This document shows, piece by piece, positions 41,145 to 49,991 of a stretch of 64,000 nucleotides of DNA. The DNA comes from Necropsobacter massiliensis (lineage in GTDB: Bacteria; Pseudomonadota; Gammaproteobacteria; Enterobacterales; Pasteurellaceae): NCBI RefSeq assembly GCF_000827595.2, contig NZ_LN776183.1, positions 248,001-312,000 on the forward strand, read 5' to 3'. The notes beneath the pieces were generated by a model, which was given only the letters and a program-made list of their open reading frames with translations, had not been told where the DNA came from and made no database searches. Both the position numbers and the translations under genes were made by a program. The number at the start of each line of letters is the position of its first letter. Position 1 is the first letter of the stretch.

Positions 41145-41474
41145 ATGGAAACCCTAGATAAAATCAAAAAACAAATCAGTGAAAACCCAATTCTTATTTA
41201 TATGAAAGGCTCGCCGAAATTTCCGTCTTGCGGTTTTTCCGCTCGTGCGGTAGAAGCGCTGATCAACTGCAAAGTGCCTTTCGGTTATGTGGATATTCTG
41301 CAGCATCCGGATATTCGTGCCGAACTGCCGGTTTACGCCAATTGGCCGACTTTCCCGCAATTATGGGTTGAGGGAGAGTTAATCGGCGGCTGTGATATTA
41401 TCTTGGAAATGTTCCAGCAAGGCGAGTTGCAACCCCTGTTGACCGAGGTGGCGGAAAGACATCCGCAGGCATAA
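41145..41474 (+). CDS. grxD: Monothiol glutaredoxin 4
   Basis: CGFS-type glutaredoxin binding a glutathione-ligated 2Fe-2S cluster, for cluster transfer and iron homeostasis. It has 109 residues. The active site FPSCGFSARAVEAL (about 25-38) and the WPTFPQLWVEGELIGGCDI segment (about 66-84) are standard. It is monocistronic with a good terminator at 41490-41516. Confidence 0.97.
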   Translation: METLDKIKKQISENPILIYMKGSPKFPSCGFSARAVEALINCKVPFGYVDILQHPDIRAELPVYANWPTFPQLWVEGELIGGCDIILEMFQQGELQPLLTEVAERHPQA

Positions 41475-41489
41475 TGCGTTACCGATAAC

Positions 41490-41516
41490 ATCCGCTGATA
41501 ATAAGGCGGATTTTTT
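41490..41516 (+). terminator. Rho-independent terminator of grxD
   Basis: ATCCGC (41490-41495) pairs with GCGGAT (41506-41511), followed by six T. Confidence 0.8.
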
Positions 41517-41550
41517 ATTCCGCGAGCTTACCCGAAACGCAATGATTATT

Positions 41551-41582
41551 GACCGCACTTTTAAAGTGCGGTCTGTTTTTTT
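41551..41582. terminator. Double uptake-signal terminator between grxD and fhuA
   Basis: GACCGCACTT (41551-41560) and AAGTGCGGTC (41564-41573) form a near-perfect palindrome, with GTTTTTTT on the plus strand. Head-to-head uptake signals used as terminators are well known in Pasteurellaceae. It lies between convergent genes. Confidence 0.85.
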
Positions 41583-43596
41583 ACCATTTATAACTGATTT
41601 CTGCGCTGATTTTGCGCCCTTCACCGTAATAGCAGGAATAATAACAGCCTGACAGGTATGTTTTATTCGTCAGATTGGAAATGTTGGCTTGTAGCTCCCA
41701 GTGTTTAGCCAGCGGATATTTCAGCATGACATCCCACAGCGTAACCGCCGGCAGCTTATATCCCGGGTTACCTATTTCATCGCTGGAGGTGCCGATATAG
41801 CGGAATCCCGCGCCTAACAGCAATCTGTCCAGTAGATTATCTTTGAAAGTATAGGTTGCACGCACCGACGCCGTATGGCGCGGAATCAACGGTTTGCGCA
41901 CTTCGGTACCATCAGTTTTATCTTGCTTGGCTTGGGTGTAAGTATAAGCCAAAGCTGCGGTAATAGTATCGGTCAGATTGAAATCCGCATTGACCTCAAC
42001 ACCGCGGCTGCGTTGTTTGCCCGCTTGTGTAGTAATTGCGCCGGTCTGCACGAAACTGTTTTCTTCCTTAAGATGAAAATAGGCAACGGAGAATTTTCCG
42101 TCGATAAAGTGCGGTAAATATTTAATCCCGGTTTCATATTGCTTGCCTTTTAACGGCTCATAACGTTTGCCCTGACCGTCGTTTCCGGCAACCGGTTCAA
42201 ATGATTCGGAATAACTGAAATAAGGCGATAATCCGTTTTCGGCAACATACATCATACCGCCGGAATAAGTGGTTTGATTATGGCGATAACTCTCTTTTAC
42301 ACCGAATGTATCGGAATCGCCACGCGCCCGATCATGCCGCAAGCCGGCGGAAAAGCGCCAATTGGCAATGCTCAGTTGATCTTGCAGATAAAAACCCAGC
42401 TGACGTTGTTTTATCGCGTAAGGATTAACGCTCGGCTCACGGATTCCTGCATAAATCGGGGCAAGCGTATTTAATGTGTTACCTGACCCATAGCCGTATT
42501 TTCCGCTTGCGCTGTTATGCTTATATTCAATACCGCCGAGCAAGGTGTTTTCCCCGCTGTCAAAGCGCCATGTTTTGGCTAATCGATTATCCAAAGTATG
42601 ATTGCGGGTGAGTACATCAACAAACAGCGAACCTTGTTGAATCGTTGGAAAGGCAAGTATGTAACTGTAATAGCCGGATAATTGCTTACGGTCGTCCGCG
42701 TTAAAGCGATAAGTTTGGGTATAAATTAAATCGTTGCCGAAATCATGTTTAAATTCATATCCGACGGAATAGGATTTACGATCCAGATAATCCGTTGTCG
42801 GATCACCGAGATTGGTACGGCGGGAAATGGTGCCGGCAGAAGTATCAAGCGTGCCGATAAGCGGATAAAATGAGGTGGTTGGAACGCCTGCATCTTTTTG
42901 TACACTGGCAAGCAGGGTTAACGATGAGCGTTCGGAAATATCCCAAGTCAGGCTCGGTGCGAAATAATAACGCTCCAGCCACGTTCCATTGGTTTCACCG
43001 TGTTTTTTATTATAATTGCCCACCAAACGATAGCGCAGATTGTCCGCGGCGCTGTCACTGATATCCAGACTTAAACCGCGTTCGCTACGATTACCGATTT
43101 TAGCTTTAAATTCGCCCTGCGGCGTTTGAGTTGGTCGTTTGCTGACGAGATTGATCACGCCGCCCGTTTTGGCTGAACCATAAGTTAAGGAGTCGGCGCC
43201 TTTGATCATTTCGATGGTTTCTACACCGTATAGATCCGGGTTCCAGCCGGAATAACCGCCTTTATAAAAGGAAGAACCGTCAAGTGTAACGGTGGCATCA
43301 AAACCACGGATTTTTAACCAATCGCTGTCGTCTAAATCCGCACCGTAGGTTTGTGATAAAGCACCGGATTCATAGCGTAATGCGGCATCCAGTTGAGCGA
43401 CGCCCATATCGGCGATTTGCCGGCTGTCTATGGTATTGACGGATTTCGGCGACAGGTATTCCACTTTGCCACTTTTGACTACGGAACCGACGACTTCAAT
43501 TGCGTCCAGTGCTTCTTTTTTATCTTCCGCATAGGCGGAATTAAGGGCAAGTAGTACGGCGCTTGCGACACCGGTATAAATAAATGTTTTGTTCAT
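41581..43596 (-). CDS. fhuA: TonB-dependent ferric hydroxamate receptor FhuA-like
   Basis: 671-residue outer-membrane siderophore receptor. The signal peptide (1-23, ending AYA) is followed by a TonB-box-like DAIEVVGSV (about 31-39). The plug domain (about 45-155) has LKIRGFDATVTLDG and VETIEMIKGADSLTYG, and the 22-strand barrel ends in Trp (ISYKW). The extracellular segment SGCYYSCYYGEGR near the C-terminus resembles FhuA. Last gene of fhuC-D-B-A, 51 bases after fhuB. Ferrichrome-type substrate is by homology and context. Confidence 0.93.
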   Translation of the reverse strand: MNKTFIYTGVASAVLLALNSAYAEDKKEALDAIEVVGSVVKSGKVEYLSPKSVNTIDSRQIADMGVAQLDAALRYESGALSQTYGADLDDSDWLKIRGFDATVTLDGSSFYKGGYSGWNPDLYGVETIEMIKGADSLTYGSAKTGGVINLVSKRPTQTPQGEFKAKIGNRSERGLSLDISDSAADNLRYRLVGNYNKKHGETNGTWLERYYFAPSLTWDISERSSLTLLASVQKDAGVPTTSFYPLIGTLDTSAGTISRRTNLGDPTTDYLDRKSYSVGYEFKHDFGNDLIYTQTYRFNADDRKQLSGYYSYILAFPTIQQGSLFVDVLTRNHTLDNRLAKTWRFDSGENTLLGGIEYKHNSASGKYGYGSGNTLNTLAPIYAGIREPSVNPYAIKQRQLGFYLQDQLSIANWRFSAGLRHDRARGDSDTFGVKESYRHNQTTYSGGMMYVAENGLSPYFSYSESFEPVAGNDGQGKRYEPLKGKQYETGIKYLPHFIDGKFSVAYFHLKEENSFVQTGAITTQAGKQRSRGVEVNADFNLTDTITAALAYTYTQAKQDKTDGTEVRKPLIPRHTASVRATYTFKDNLLDRLLLGAGFRYIGTSSDEIGNPGYKLPAVTLWDVMLKYPLAKHWELQANISNLTNKTYLSGCYYSCYYGEGRKISAEISYKW

Positions 43597-43647
43597 TTTA
43601 GCCTTCCTATAACGAGTAATGTCAATTACGGCATTTGCCGTGGAGAA

Positions 43648-45603
43648 TTAAATTTTTCGCATTGCAAGTAAGAAATAAGATCCGCCGACTAAGGTGACGA
43701 CCAAACCGGCGGGGATTTCATAAGGGAATAAGAGTTGTCGCCCGCACCAGTCGGCGATAATCATAATCAGGCAACCTAATAACGCGGAAAACAGAATTTG
43801 TCGCGACGCCTTGGTTACGCCGAAGAATCGGGTTAAGTGCGGTACCAATAAACCGATAAAACTTAACGGACCGATAATCAATGTTGCAAGTGCGGTTAAC
43901 AGCGCACTGAATAAAATCAGAATCCATCGCGTTTGCAGCAGGTTTAATCCCAGTGATTGTGCGATCGGTGCCTGTAATGCCAGTAATTCCAGCCAGCGAG
44001 AGAAGAGCAGACTCAACGCCAATAGTCCGAGACTGAACAGCAAAAACGGTAACGCAAAGCGCATATCTGCCTGTTGAGTAGAGCCTGATGTCCACGCGAT
44101 CAACTGACTGACGCGCGGATCACCGCTGGCGATAACAAGGCTTTGCATCGTACTGAACAGCGCCGATAAACTTATTCCGGTCAGCAGCACTTTTTCCGGC
44201 AGCATGCCGTTGCGTTGATTTATCGCGCTTAATATAAACAATGCAATGATTGCACCGATGATCCCGGCAGCCCAGAAAAAGGCGGGGCGGGTGGCGGAAA
44301 AGAGAAATAATGCGACCAAAACACCCATACCGGTACCGGAAGATACCCCCAAAAGCTCGGGACTTGCCATTGGATTTAAGGTCAAACGCTGCATGAACAC
44401 ACCGGCAGTGGCTAACAATACTCCCACTGCGGCGGCGGTCAGTATACGCGGATAACGCAGTGTCAACAGGGGATCGGAAAATGCCGACCAATGCCATTGA
44501 TTACCACTTTTACCGAGGCTCAGCGCGATGACGACAGCGGCGAATAATGCCACGCTTAGCATAATCGGATAGTGCGGTTTAAATATTTGTTGGATTTGGT
44601 AGGGCGTTTGTGGTATTCGTCCGTTGTCAGGTAACGCCCGGAACATCAGCCATAACAGCAACGGTGTGCCTAGTAATGAAGTGACCGCGCCGGTCGGTAA
44701 ATTAATGTGTTTGAATAATGCGAGTAACTGTAGAGATAAATCGGTGATACTTAATAATAAGGCACCGGTTGAAAATGCGCCGATAAGCCGATACTGAAAG
44801 GTACGGATGCCCAACTGACGCACCAGTGTTGCCGCCGCTAATCCGATAAATCCCAACATACCTACTGCACTGACCACTGCCGCGATTAGATAGGCGCCGA
44901 TAAGGATACCGATAAAACGCAGGCGACCTACCGGCAAGCCCAAACTGCGAGCATTGTCTTCGTTCAGCGATAGCATTGCCAACGGACGGCGCAACAAGGC
45001 GATTAACCCTAATAAAGGCAGGGCCTGCATGAACAGCCATTGACTATTACGCCAGCTTTCCTGTGCCAGTGAGCCAGCCCCCCATTGCGCTAAACCGCGG
45101 CTTTCTTCGGGATAAAACAACATCATTATGGCACTGAAAGAACCAAGGTAAAGATTTACCACTAAACCGGCAAGAATCAGTAATAAGGGCGACATGGTTT
45201 TGCGCCATGCCAACGCCAGCACTAAAGCTAAACTCAGCCCGGCGCCGAGCAAGGCAATAAGCGTTGCGCCGTTTTCCAGTAGCCCCGGCATGAAAATCGC
45301 GCAGACAAACAGGCTGAATTGCGCACCGGCGCTGATACCAATGGTGTTATCGGAAGCAAGCGGATTTGCTATTACCTGTTGCAATAAAAGGCTGGCAATG
45401 CCCAATATGCCACCGGCGATAAGTGCGATACAAATACGCGGCAGAGTATAGCTTTGCAGCAATAATAGCGCCAGCGATTCGCTCGGCAGAAAAAGCGCGA
45501 TCAGCGATTGATTGTCCGGTAATTGCCATGCTAGCAGGCTGATTAACAGCGTCACGAAAATCAGACTTAACGCGATAAAAAATAAACGCTGATTTTTTAC
45601 CAT
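43648..45603 (-). CDS. fhuB: FhuB, ferric hydroxamate ABC permease (fused double unit)
   Basis: 651-residue inner-membrane permease made of two FecCD-type halves in tandem (about 1-325 and 335-651), as in E. coli FhuB (660). Each half has about 10 helices and the family pattern: GAQFSLFVCAIF with LGLPVGRLRFIGI in the first, SSGTGMGVLVALFLF with LLVPHLTRFFG in the second. The ATG at 45603 overlaps the end of fhuD by 7 bases. A start at 45729 would run 130 bases into fhuD. Confidence 0.95.
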   Translation of the reverse strand: MVKNQRLFFIALSLIFVTLLISLLAWQLPDNQSLIALFLPSESLALLLLQSYTLPRICIALIAGGILGIASLLLQQVIANPLASDNTIGISAGAQFSLFVCAIFMPGLLENGATLIALLGAGLSLALVLALAWRKTMSPLLLILAGLVVNLYLGSFSAIMMLFYPEESRGLAQWGAGSLAQESWRNSQWLFMQALPLLGLIALLRRPLAMLSLNEDNARSLGLPVGRLRFIGILIGAYLIAAVVSAVGMLGFIGLAAATLVRQLGIRTFQYRLIGAFSTGALLLSITDLSLQLLALFKHINLPTGAVTSLLGTPLLLWLMFRALPDNGRIPQTPYQIQQIFKPHYPIMLSVALFAAVVIALSLGKSGNQWHWSAFSDPLLTLRYPRILTAAAVGVLLATAGVFMQRLTLNPMASPELLGVSSGTGMGVLVALFLFSATRPAFFWAAGIIGAIIALFILSAINQRNGMLPEKVLLTGISLSALFSTMQSLVIASGDPRVSQLIAWTSGSTQQADMRFALPFLLFSLGLLALSLLFSRWLELLALQAPIAQSLGLNLLQTRWILILFSALLTALATLIIGPLSFIGLLVPHLTRFFGVTKASRQILFSALLGCLIMIIADWCGRQLLFPYEIPAGLVVTLVGGSYFLLAMRKI

Positions 45604-46478
45604 GATTCGCCCCCGTGCAATAAGCCGTGCGCTAATAGTTCGGCAAAACGCTGTGCCGACGGAATCGCACCGAACGTCCAGACTGCGGGGAGAATCAGCG
45701 GATCCTGCGCCATGCCGAGATGTTGCCACAAGGTATTATGCCGCAGCGCGGCGGCAATATCGGCGGGATAAGGCTGCACAACGACAAAACGACTATTGGC
45801 GGGCAGTGCCGTTAGTTGTGTCACTTCAATAGTTTGAAAGCCCCAATCGTTATGTTCGCCTTGCCAAGCATTATGTAAACCGAGTTGCTGCAACACCGCG
45901 CCGAAAGGACTGTTTTCGGCATAAATGCGCAAATGACGGGTATCGATAAACTGCACCAGAATTATCGGGCGGTCAGCAAAGGGTTGTAAGAGCGGTCGAA
46001 TTTCCGCAATTTTTTGCTGAAATTGATTCAACAAACGATCCGCATTTTCCGTTTTGCCGATTAAGCGTGCGACTTGATAGGTGGCATGGATGATATTGCG
46101 CCATGCATTGCCCGGTCGATAAAAATCGACAATTTCCACCGTGCCGAATTGCTCCAGTAACGGCGTCGCAGACGCATAAAAACTACTGTTAATAAAAGAG
46201 AGTGGCTTATCTTGTAAGCTCTGTGACAATGTCAGTATTTGTTCGGGGTTCGGCTGCAGGCGAATACCGAGATCGACTATATTGTCCGGCAATTGCGGCT
46301 GCATCACCCAACGTCGATAACTCTTTACTTCTCCCAGCGCCAACGGAGGCTGATCCAACGCAATCAGCGTTTCCGCCACTGTCCAATCAAGGGTGGCATA
46401 AGCGCTATGTGATTGTGCCAGCATTCCTTGCGTCCAAAGAGGCAAGCAGCCGAAAATAAAAAGCAGAATATAACGCAT
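45597..46478 (-). CDS. fhuD: FhuD, periplasmic ferric hydroxamate-binding protein
   Basis: 293-residue periplasmic binding protein. The signal peptide (about 1-21) is not a lipoprotein one. The mature start TLDWTVAETLIALDQPPLALGEVKSYRRWV resembles the FhuD family. LPDNIVDLGIRLQPNPEQIL (about 79-98) is the conserved class III binding-protein segment. It is one base after fhuC and overlaps fhuB by 7. Delivers ferric hydroxamates to FhuB. Confidence 0.93.
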   Translation of the reverse strand: MRYILLFIFGCLPLWTQGMLAQSHSAYATLDWTVAETLIALDQPPLALGEVKSYRRWVMQPQLPDNIVDLGIRLQPNPEQILTLSQSLQDKPLSFINSSFYASATPLLEQFGTVEIVDFYRPGNAWRNIIHATYQVARLIGKTENADRLLNQFQQKIAEIRPLLQPFADRPIILVQFIDTRHLRIYAENSPFGAVLQQLGLHNAWQGEHNDWGFQTIEVTQLTALPANSRFVVVQPYPADIAAALRHNTLWQHLGMAQDPLILPAVWTFGAIPSAQRFAELLAHGLLHGGESW

Positions 46479-46479
46479 A

Positions 46480-47244
46480 TCAATAAAAACTCACCGGACG
46501 ATCACAATGAGGATGATCGATAACATTCAGCCGAATTCCGTAAATAGCCTGTAACGATTCGGTATTGACGATTTGACGGGCATTACCTTGCGCCAGTATG
46601 CGACCGCTGTGCAACGCAATAAGCCGGTCGCAAAAGCGCGCTGCCAGATTAATATCGTGAATTACGATCACCACCCCGAGATTTAACTCCCGGCTCAGGT
46701 GAGACAACAACTGCATAACTTCTACCTGATGAGCGATATCCAACGGCGCGAGGGGTTCGTCCAGCAATAAAAAACGGCTTTGCTGTGCCAATAGCATCGC
46801 CAGCCAGACACGCAGGCGTTCACCGCCGGATAATATATCAACCAATTGCGCAGCGAATTTTTCCGTTTGGGTCAGCTTCATGGCGCGCAGTATTGCCTGC
46901 TGATCCGTTTCAGTTTTGCGTCCGAATAAACCGTTCCAAGCATACCGCCCCATATTCACTAATTCGCCGCCGGTCAGATTGATGCCCAAAGGTAAGTGTT
47001 GCGGTAAATAGGCGACCTGTTTTGCAAAATCGCGATGATTCCAATGGTTAATCGGTTTATCGTTAAGCAGAATGTCTCCGCCGCTTGCCGTTTGTTGGCG
47101 TGCCATCAGTTTAAGTAGCGTGGATTTGCCCGAGCCGTTATGCCCGATAAGCCCGTAAACTTTGCCGGCTTGCACAGACAATGTAGTTGGCGCCAACAAA
47201 GTGCGGTCGGAAATCGAAAAGAAAACGCGGTTGAGTTGAAACAC
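46480..47244 (-). CDS. fhuC: FhuC, ferric hydroxamate ABC ATPase
   Basis: 254-residue ATPase. Walker A is GHNGSGKST (about 34-42), the signature is DILSGGERLRVWLAMLLAQ (about 137-155), and Walker B FLLLDEPLAPLD is followed by the H-loop VIVIHDINLAARF. First gene of fhuCDBA. The AT-rich promoter upstream has a weak Fur-like site at 47294-47308. Confidence 0.95.
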   Translation of the reverse strand: MFQLNRVFFSISDRTLLAPTTLSVQAGKVYGLIGHNGSGKSTLLKLMARQQTASGGDILLNDKPINHWNHRDFAKQVAYLPQHLPLGINLTGGELVNMGRYAWNGLFGRKTETDQQAILRAMKLTQTEKFAAQLVDILSGGERLRVWLAMLLAQQSRFLLLDEPLAPLDIAHQVEVMQLLSHLSRELNLGVVIVIHDINLAARFCDRLIALHSGRILAQGNARQIVNTESLQAIYGIRLNVIDHPHCDRPVSFY

Positions 47245-47293
47245 TGCTATTCACCGTTGACAGTTGCTTGATTTTGAATCGCTGAATTATAGA

Positions 47294-47308
47294 TGAAAAT
47301 TATTTTTG
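47294..47308. promoter_or_regulatory. Possible Fur site upstream of fhuC
   Basis: TGAAAAT-T-ATTTTTG resembles the 7-1-7 Fur pattern (TGATAAT-N-ATTATCA); the left arm is 6/7, the right 4/7. Fits an iron-regulated operon, but the match is modest. Confidence 0.35.
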
Positions 47309-47343
47309 TTTCAATTTGTGTATAGAGAAGAGAATGTGCGGAG

Positions 47344-47366
47344 AAGAAAAAGGGCGCAAAGCGCCC
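47344..47366 (-). terminator. Rho-independent terminator of the P19/FTR1 operon
   Basis: GGGCGC/GCGCCC arms (47352-47357, 47361-47366) are followed on the minus strand by TTTTT and more T. It is directly after the cytochrome c gene stop. Confidence 0.85.
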
Positions 47367-47378
47367 GCTGGATTTGAG

Positions 47379-47690
47379 TTATTTCAAATTCTGAATATAC
47401 TCAGCGACCGCCTGCATATCCTCCTTGCCGAGGCGGGATTTTGCGCTGTTGCCGGCGCCGACAATTTCGCCGGCTTTACGTTTTTCAAGTGCGGTCACAA
47501 TTTCATCAGTTTTAAGCGTATTAATCATAATAGATTGATTTAAAGCCGATTTTTCGCCTTGTTTGCCATGGCAGATGGCGCAACTTTGATTAAACAGGCG
47601 TTTGCCGCGTTCGGGATTGGTGTCCGCCTGAACAGTGGCAACGAAACATGATGCCAGTAATAAGGTTAGGGTAGAGTAGATTTTGTTCAT
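47379..47690 (-). CDS. Small periplasmic c-type cytochrome
   Basis: 103 residues: signal peptide (about 1-22, ending VQA), one haem-binding CAICH (37-41) and a short class I-like helical body ending MQAVAEYIQNLK. The likely role is single-electron transfer in the periplasm. It is the last gene of the P19/FTR1 operon, 2 bases after the TlpA-like gene, so it probably feeds or drains electrons for iron uptake. That role is inference. Campylobacter p19 loci I recall end with thioredoxin-like genes instead. Confidence 0.88.
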   Translation of the reverse strand: MNKIYSTLTLLLASCFVATVQADTNPERGKRLFNQSCAICHGKQGEKSALNQSIMINTLKTDEIVTALEKRKAGEIVGAGNSAKSRLGKEDMQAVAEYIQNLK

Positions 47691-47692
47691 TA

Positions 47693-48181
47693 TCAGCCTT
47701 TAAACAGTTGTTGTAGCATATCCTCAGGAATTAATCCCTCGAATTTATAAAGGATTTTACCGTTCGGGTCAATGATAAAAGAGGTCGGCGTACCGATTAA
47801 ACCGTAGCGTTCGGCGGTGATATGCAGCTGATCTTTGACAATCGGCAGACGAAGTCGATTTTTTTCCGCCACTGCCGCCGTATCGCTTCGTTCTCCGTCG
47901 ATATTGACGGCAAGTACCTGTATTTGTGCGGAAGATTGCTGTAGGCGTTGCTGTAAAGCGTTCAGTTCAAAAAGACAGATTCCACAGCTTTCCGACCAGA
48001 AATTCAGCAGCACGGGCTTGCCTTGCAGATCGTTCAGATGCACTGCGTTGCCCTGTAGATCGAATACCGCAATTTCCGGCGCCTGAGCGCCGATTTCGGC
48101 GATTTCGTCTTTACAAGAAACTGTGCCGAAAACTACCGCACTTATCAGTAACACTTTGATAAATCGATTAATTTGTATCAT
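47693..48181 (-). CDS. TlpA/ResA-like thioredoxin-fold protein
   Basis: 162-residue exported thiol oxidoreductase. The N-terminus fits a lipoprotein signal (Cys23 in GTVSC) and the active site is SESCGICLFEL with Cys66 and Cys69. GTPTSFIIDPNGKILYKFEG (about 135-154) carries the cis-Pro region. It overlaps the ABC ATPase gene by four bases. Thioredoxin-like genes are a standard part of P19/FTR1 loci and may keep cysteines of the Fe-S membrane protein or the cytochrome's haem site reduced. Confidence 0.9.
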   Translation of the reverse strand: MIQINRFIKVLLISAVVFGTVSCKDEIAEIGAQAPEIAVFDLQGNAVHLNDLQGKPVLLNFWSESCGICLFELNALQQRLQQSSAQIQVLAVNIDGERSDTAAVAEKNRLRLPIVKDQLHITAERYGLIGTPTSFIIDPNGKILYKFEGLIPEDMLQQLFKG

Positions 48182-48849
48182 TGATGATTATGCTCTTCAC
48201 GTAAGAATTTGCCGTGTTGCAGGAAAATGGTGCGATCGGTCAATTTTCCCAGCTCCGGGTTATGCGTGACCATCACCACCGTGCGCCCCTGTTTATTCAG
48301 CGCGGTGAGCAGATCCAACACCAGTTTTTCGTTTTTTTCATCCAGATTGCCGGTTGGTTCGTCGGCAAAAATGACTGGCGGTTGATTAACCAACGCGCGG
48401 GCAATGCACACCCGCTGCTGTTCGCCGCCGGAAAGTTGGCTCGGGCGGTGATCGATACGATGCCCCAGTCCCACTTGCTCCAATACAGCTTTCGCGGCGG
48501 GTTCGTCCACTACGCTGTGATAATGCTGCGCCAGCATCACGTTTTCCAGCGCAGTCAGATAAGGAATTAAGTGAAACTGCTGAAAGACTAGACCGATTTT
48601 TTCCGCCCGAAAGCGCTGCCGCCCGGTGTCGTCAAGCTGTGCTGCATCGATGCCGTCCAGTATCACTTTACCTTCGCTTGCCGTATCCAGACCGGTCAGA
48701 ATATTCATCAATGTGGTTTTTCCCGAACCGGAGGCACCCATAATGGCGACAAACTCGCCCTCGGCAATTTTAATATTAATGTCTTCAAGTGCGGTCACTT
48801 GACCGAATCGTTTATACAGATGCTGAGTTTCAATTACATAGTTGGTCAT
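48178..48849 (-). CDS. ABC ATPase of the P19/FTR1 locus (MacB/LolD-like)
   Basis: 223-residue ATPase. Walker A is MGASGSGKTTLMN (about 35-47), with LVFQQFHLIPYLTALENV, the signature SQLSGGEQQRVCIARAL (about 138-154) and Walker [14 protein letters not shown]. It partners the two FtsX-type permeases upstream (2-base gap). This family usually drives periplasmic conformational work rather than classical import. It is distinct from lolD at 16589. Confidence 0.93.
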   Translation of the reverse strand: MTNYVIETQHLYKRFGQVTALEDINIKIAEGEFVAIMGASGSGKTTLMNILTGLDTASEGKVILDGIDAAQLDDTGRQRFRAEKIGLVFQQFHLIPYLTALENVMLAQHYHSVVDEPAAKAVLEQVGLGHRIDHRPSQLSGGEQQRVCIARALVNQPPVIFADEPTGNLDEKNEKLVLDLLTALNKQGRTVVMVTHNPELGKLTDRTIFLQHGKFLREEHNHQ

Positions 48850-48851
48850 AA

Positions 48852-49991
48852 TTATTCGCCTTTTAATACATTCGCCATTTGGATTTGCAACGCCCGACGG
48901 GTCGGCACGATAACGGCGATAAACGCCACGATTAATGAAAGCAGGACGGTAATCGGAATTACCGGTAAACGCATATCGATGTAGGCTTTAAATACCGTGA
49001 TGCCGAGAATCTGAGCCAGCAAATAGCCGATAATCAGACCGGCAACAATTGCACATATTGCAATGAGTAAAATTTCGGTACCGATTTGGAGGATAATATC
49101 CCGCGGTCTGGCGCCAAGCGCTTTTTGCAGCGCGAATTCTTTCGCCCGTTCTCCGACAATGGCAATCAGCGTGGTGTTGACACAAAGGGTCGCCAGCACC
49201 AGAATGACCAACGAAATCAGCCCCATCAATCCTTTAATTTTATCTAAAATCTGTCCTTCTGACGCTGATACTTTGCGGATCGGACGAATTTCCAGATCAG
49301 GATAACGTTGTTGTAGTTGGCTGGCGAATTGCTCCACCTGCCCTTGATCGTTTTTCACATTCAACAGTGCGTTGGTTACCAGTCCGTCTTTTTCCAGCCA
49401 ATCCTGTGCGAACTCAAGGCTGACAATCAGCATATTATCGGTAGCATCGCCGCTTTCTACAATCGCTTTAATGTTGAAGGTGTGTTTTTCTACCGCATTT
49501 TTGCTGAGTGTAATTTTACTGCCGACTTTCACATTCAACCGTTCGGCCAGGGTTTTGCCGATCATCGCGTTGCGCTGGTCGAAATTCACTCCGATAGCGG
49601 AACCGTTAATTTGCCAGTAGGGCGCTAATGTTCGCATATCTTCAAACCAGACGCCCATCAGCACGATTTTTTCCAGATCAGAACGGGCGACGCCGTACAG
49701 ATAAGGGCTGGCCGCCGTCACCAGATTATCCGGCGCGTGGTGCAAAATTCGTTTGATGTCGCGTTCTTGGATCAAACCGCTACTGTTGGAACCGATATAG
49801 AAATTTGCGCCGAAAGTGCGCAATTCCTGACTCATTTTGGTATTAATATCAAAATAAACCGCCGCCATTGCCGTCACGATACTGGCACCCACGGTGAGTG
49901 CAGCAAAAATAATCAATACGCGTTGCAGGCGTTGACGCAGTGCACTGAAGATCAAGCGGCGGAACATAGCATATGAACTATTGACGGCCAT
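48852..49991 (-). CDS. FtsX/MacB-type permease of the P19/FTR1 locus
   Basis: 379 residues: N-terminal helix (about 20-45), a large periplasmic domain (about 50-255, with a MacB-type core such as GVARSDLEKIVLMGVWFEDM) and three C-terminal helices. The FtsX signature is GERAKEFALQKALGARPRDI (about 280-299) and the end is PTRRALQIQMANVLKGE. It overlaps the preceding paralogous permease gene by 14 bases. Corresponds in position to the second permease of Campylobacter p19 loci. Confidence 0.92.
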   Translation of the reverse strand: MAVNSSYAMFRRLIFSALRQRLQRVLIIFAALTVGASIVTAMAAVYFDINTKMSQELRTFGANFYIGSNSSGLIQERDIKRILHHAPDNLVTAASPYLYGVARSDLEKIVLMGVWFEDMRTLAPYWQINGSAIGVNFDQRNAMIGKTLAERLNVKVGSKITLSKNAVEKHTFNIKAIVESGDATDNMLIVSLEFAQDWLEKDGLVTNALLNVKNDQGQVEQFASQLQQRYPDLEIRPIRKVSASEGQILDKIKGLMGLISLVILVLATLCVNTTLIAIVGERAKEFALQKALGARPRDIILQIGTEILLIAICAIVAGLIIGYLLAQILGITVFKAYIDMRLPVIPITVLLSLIVAFIAVIVPTRRALQIQMANVLKGE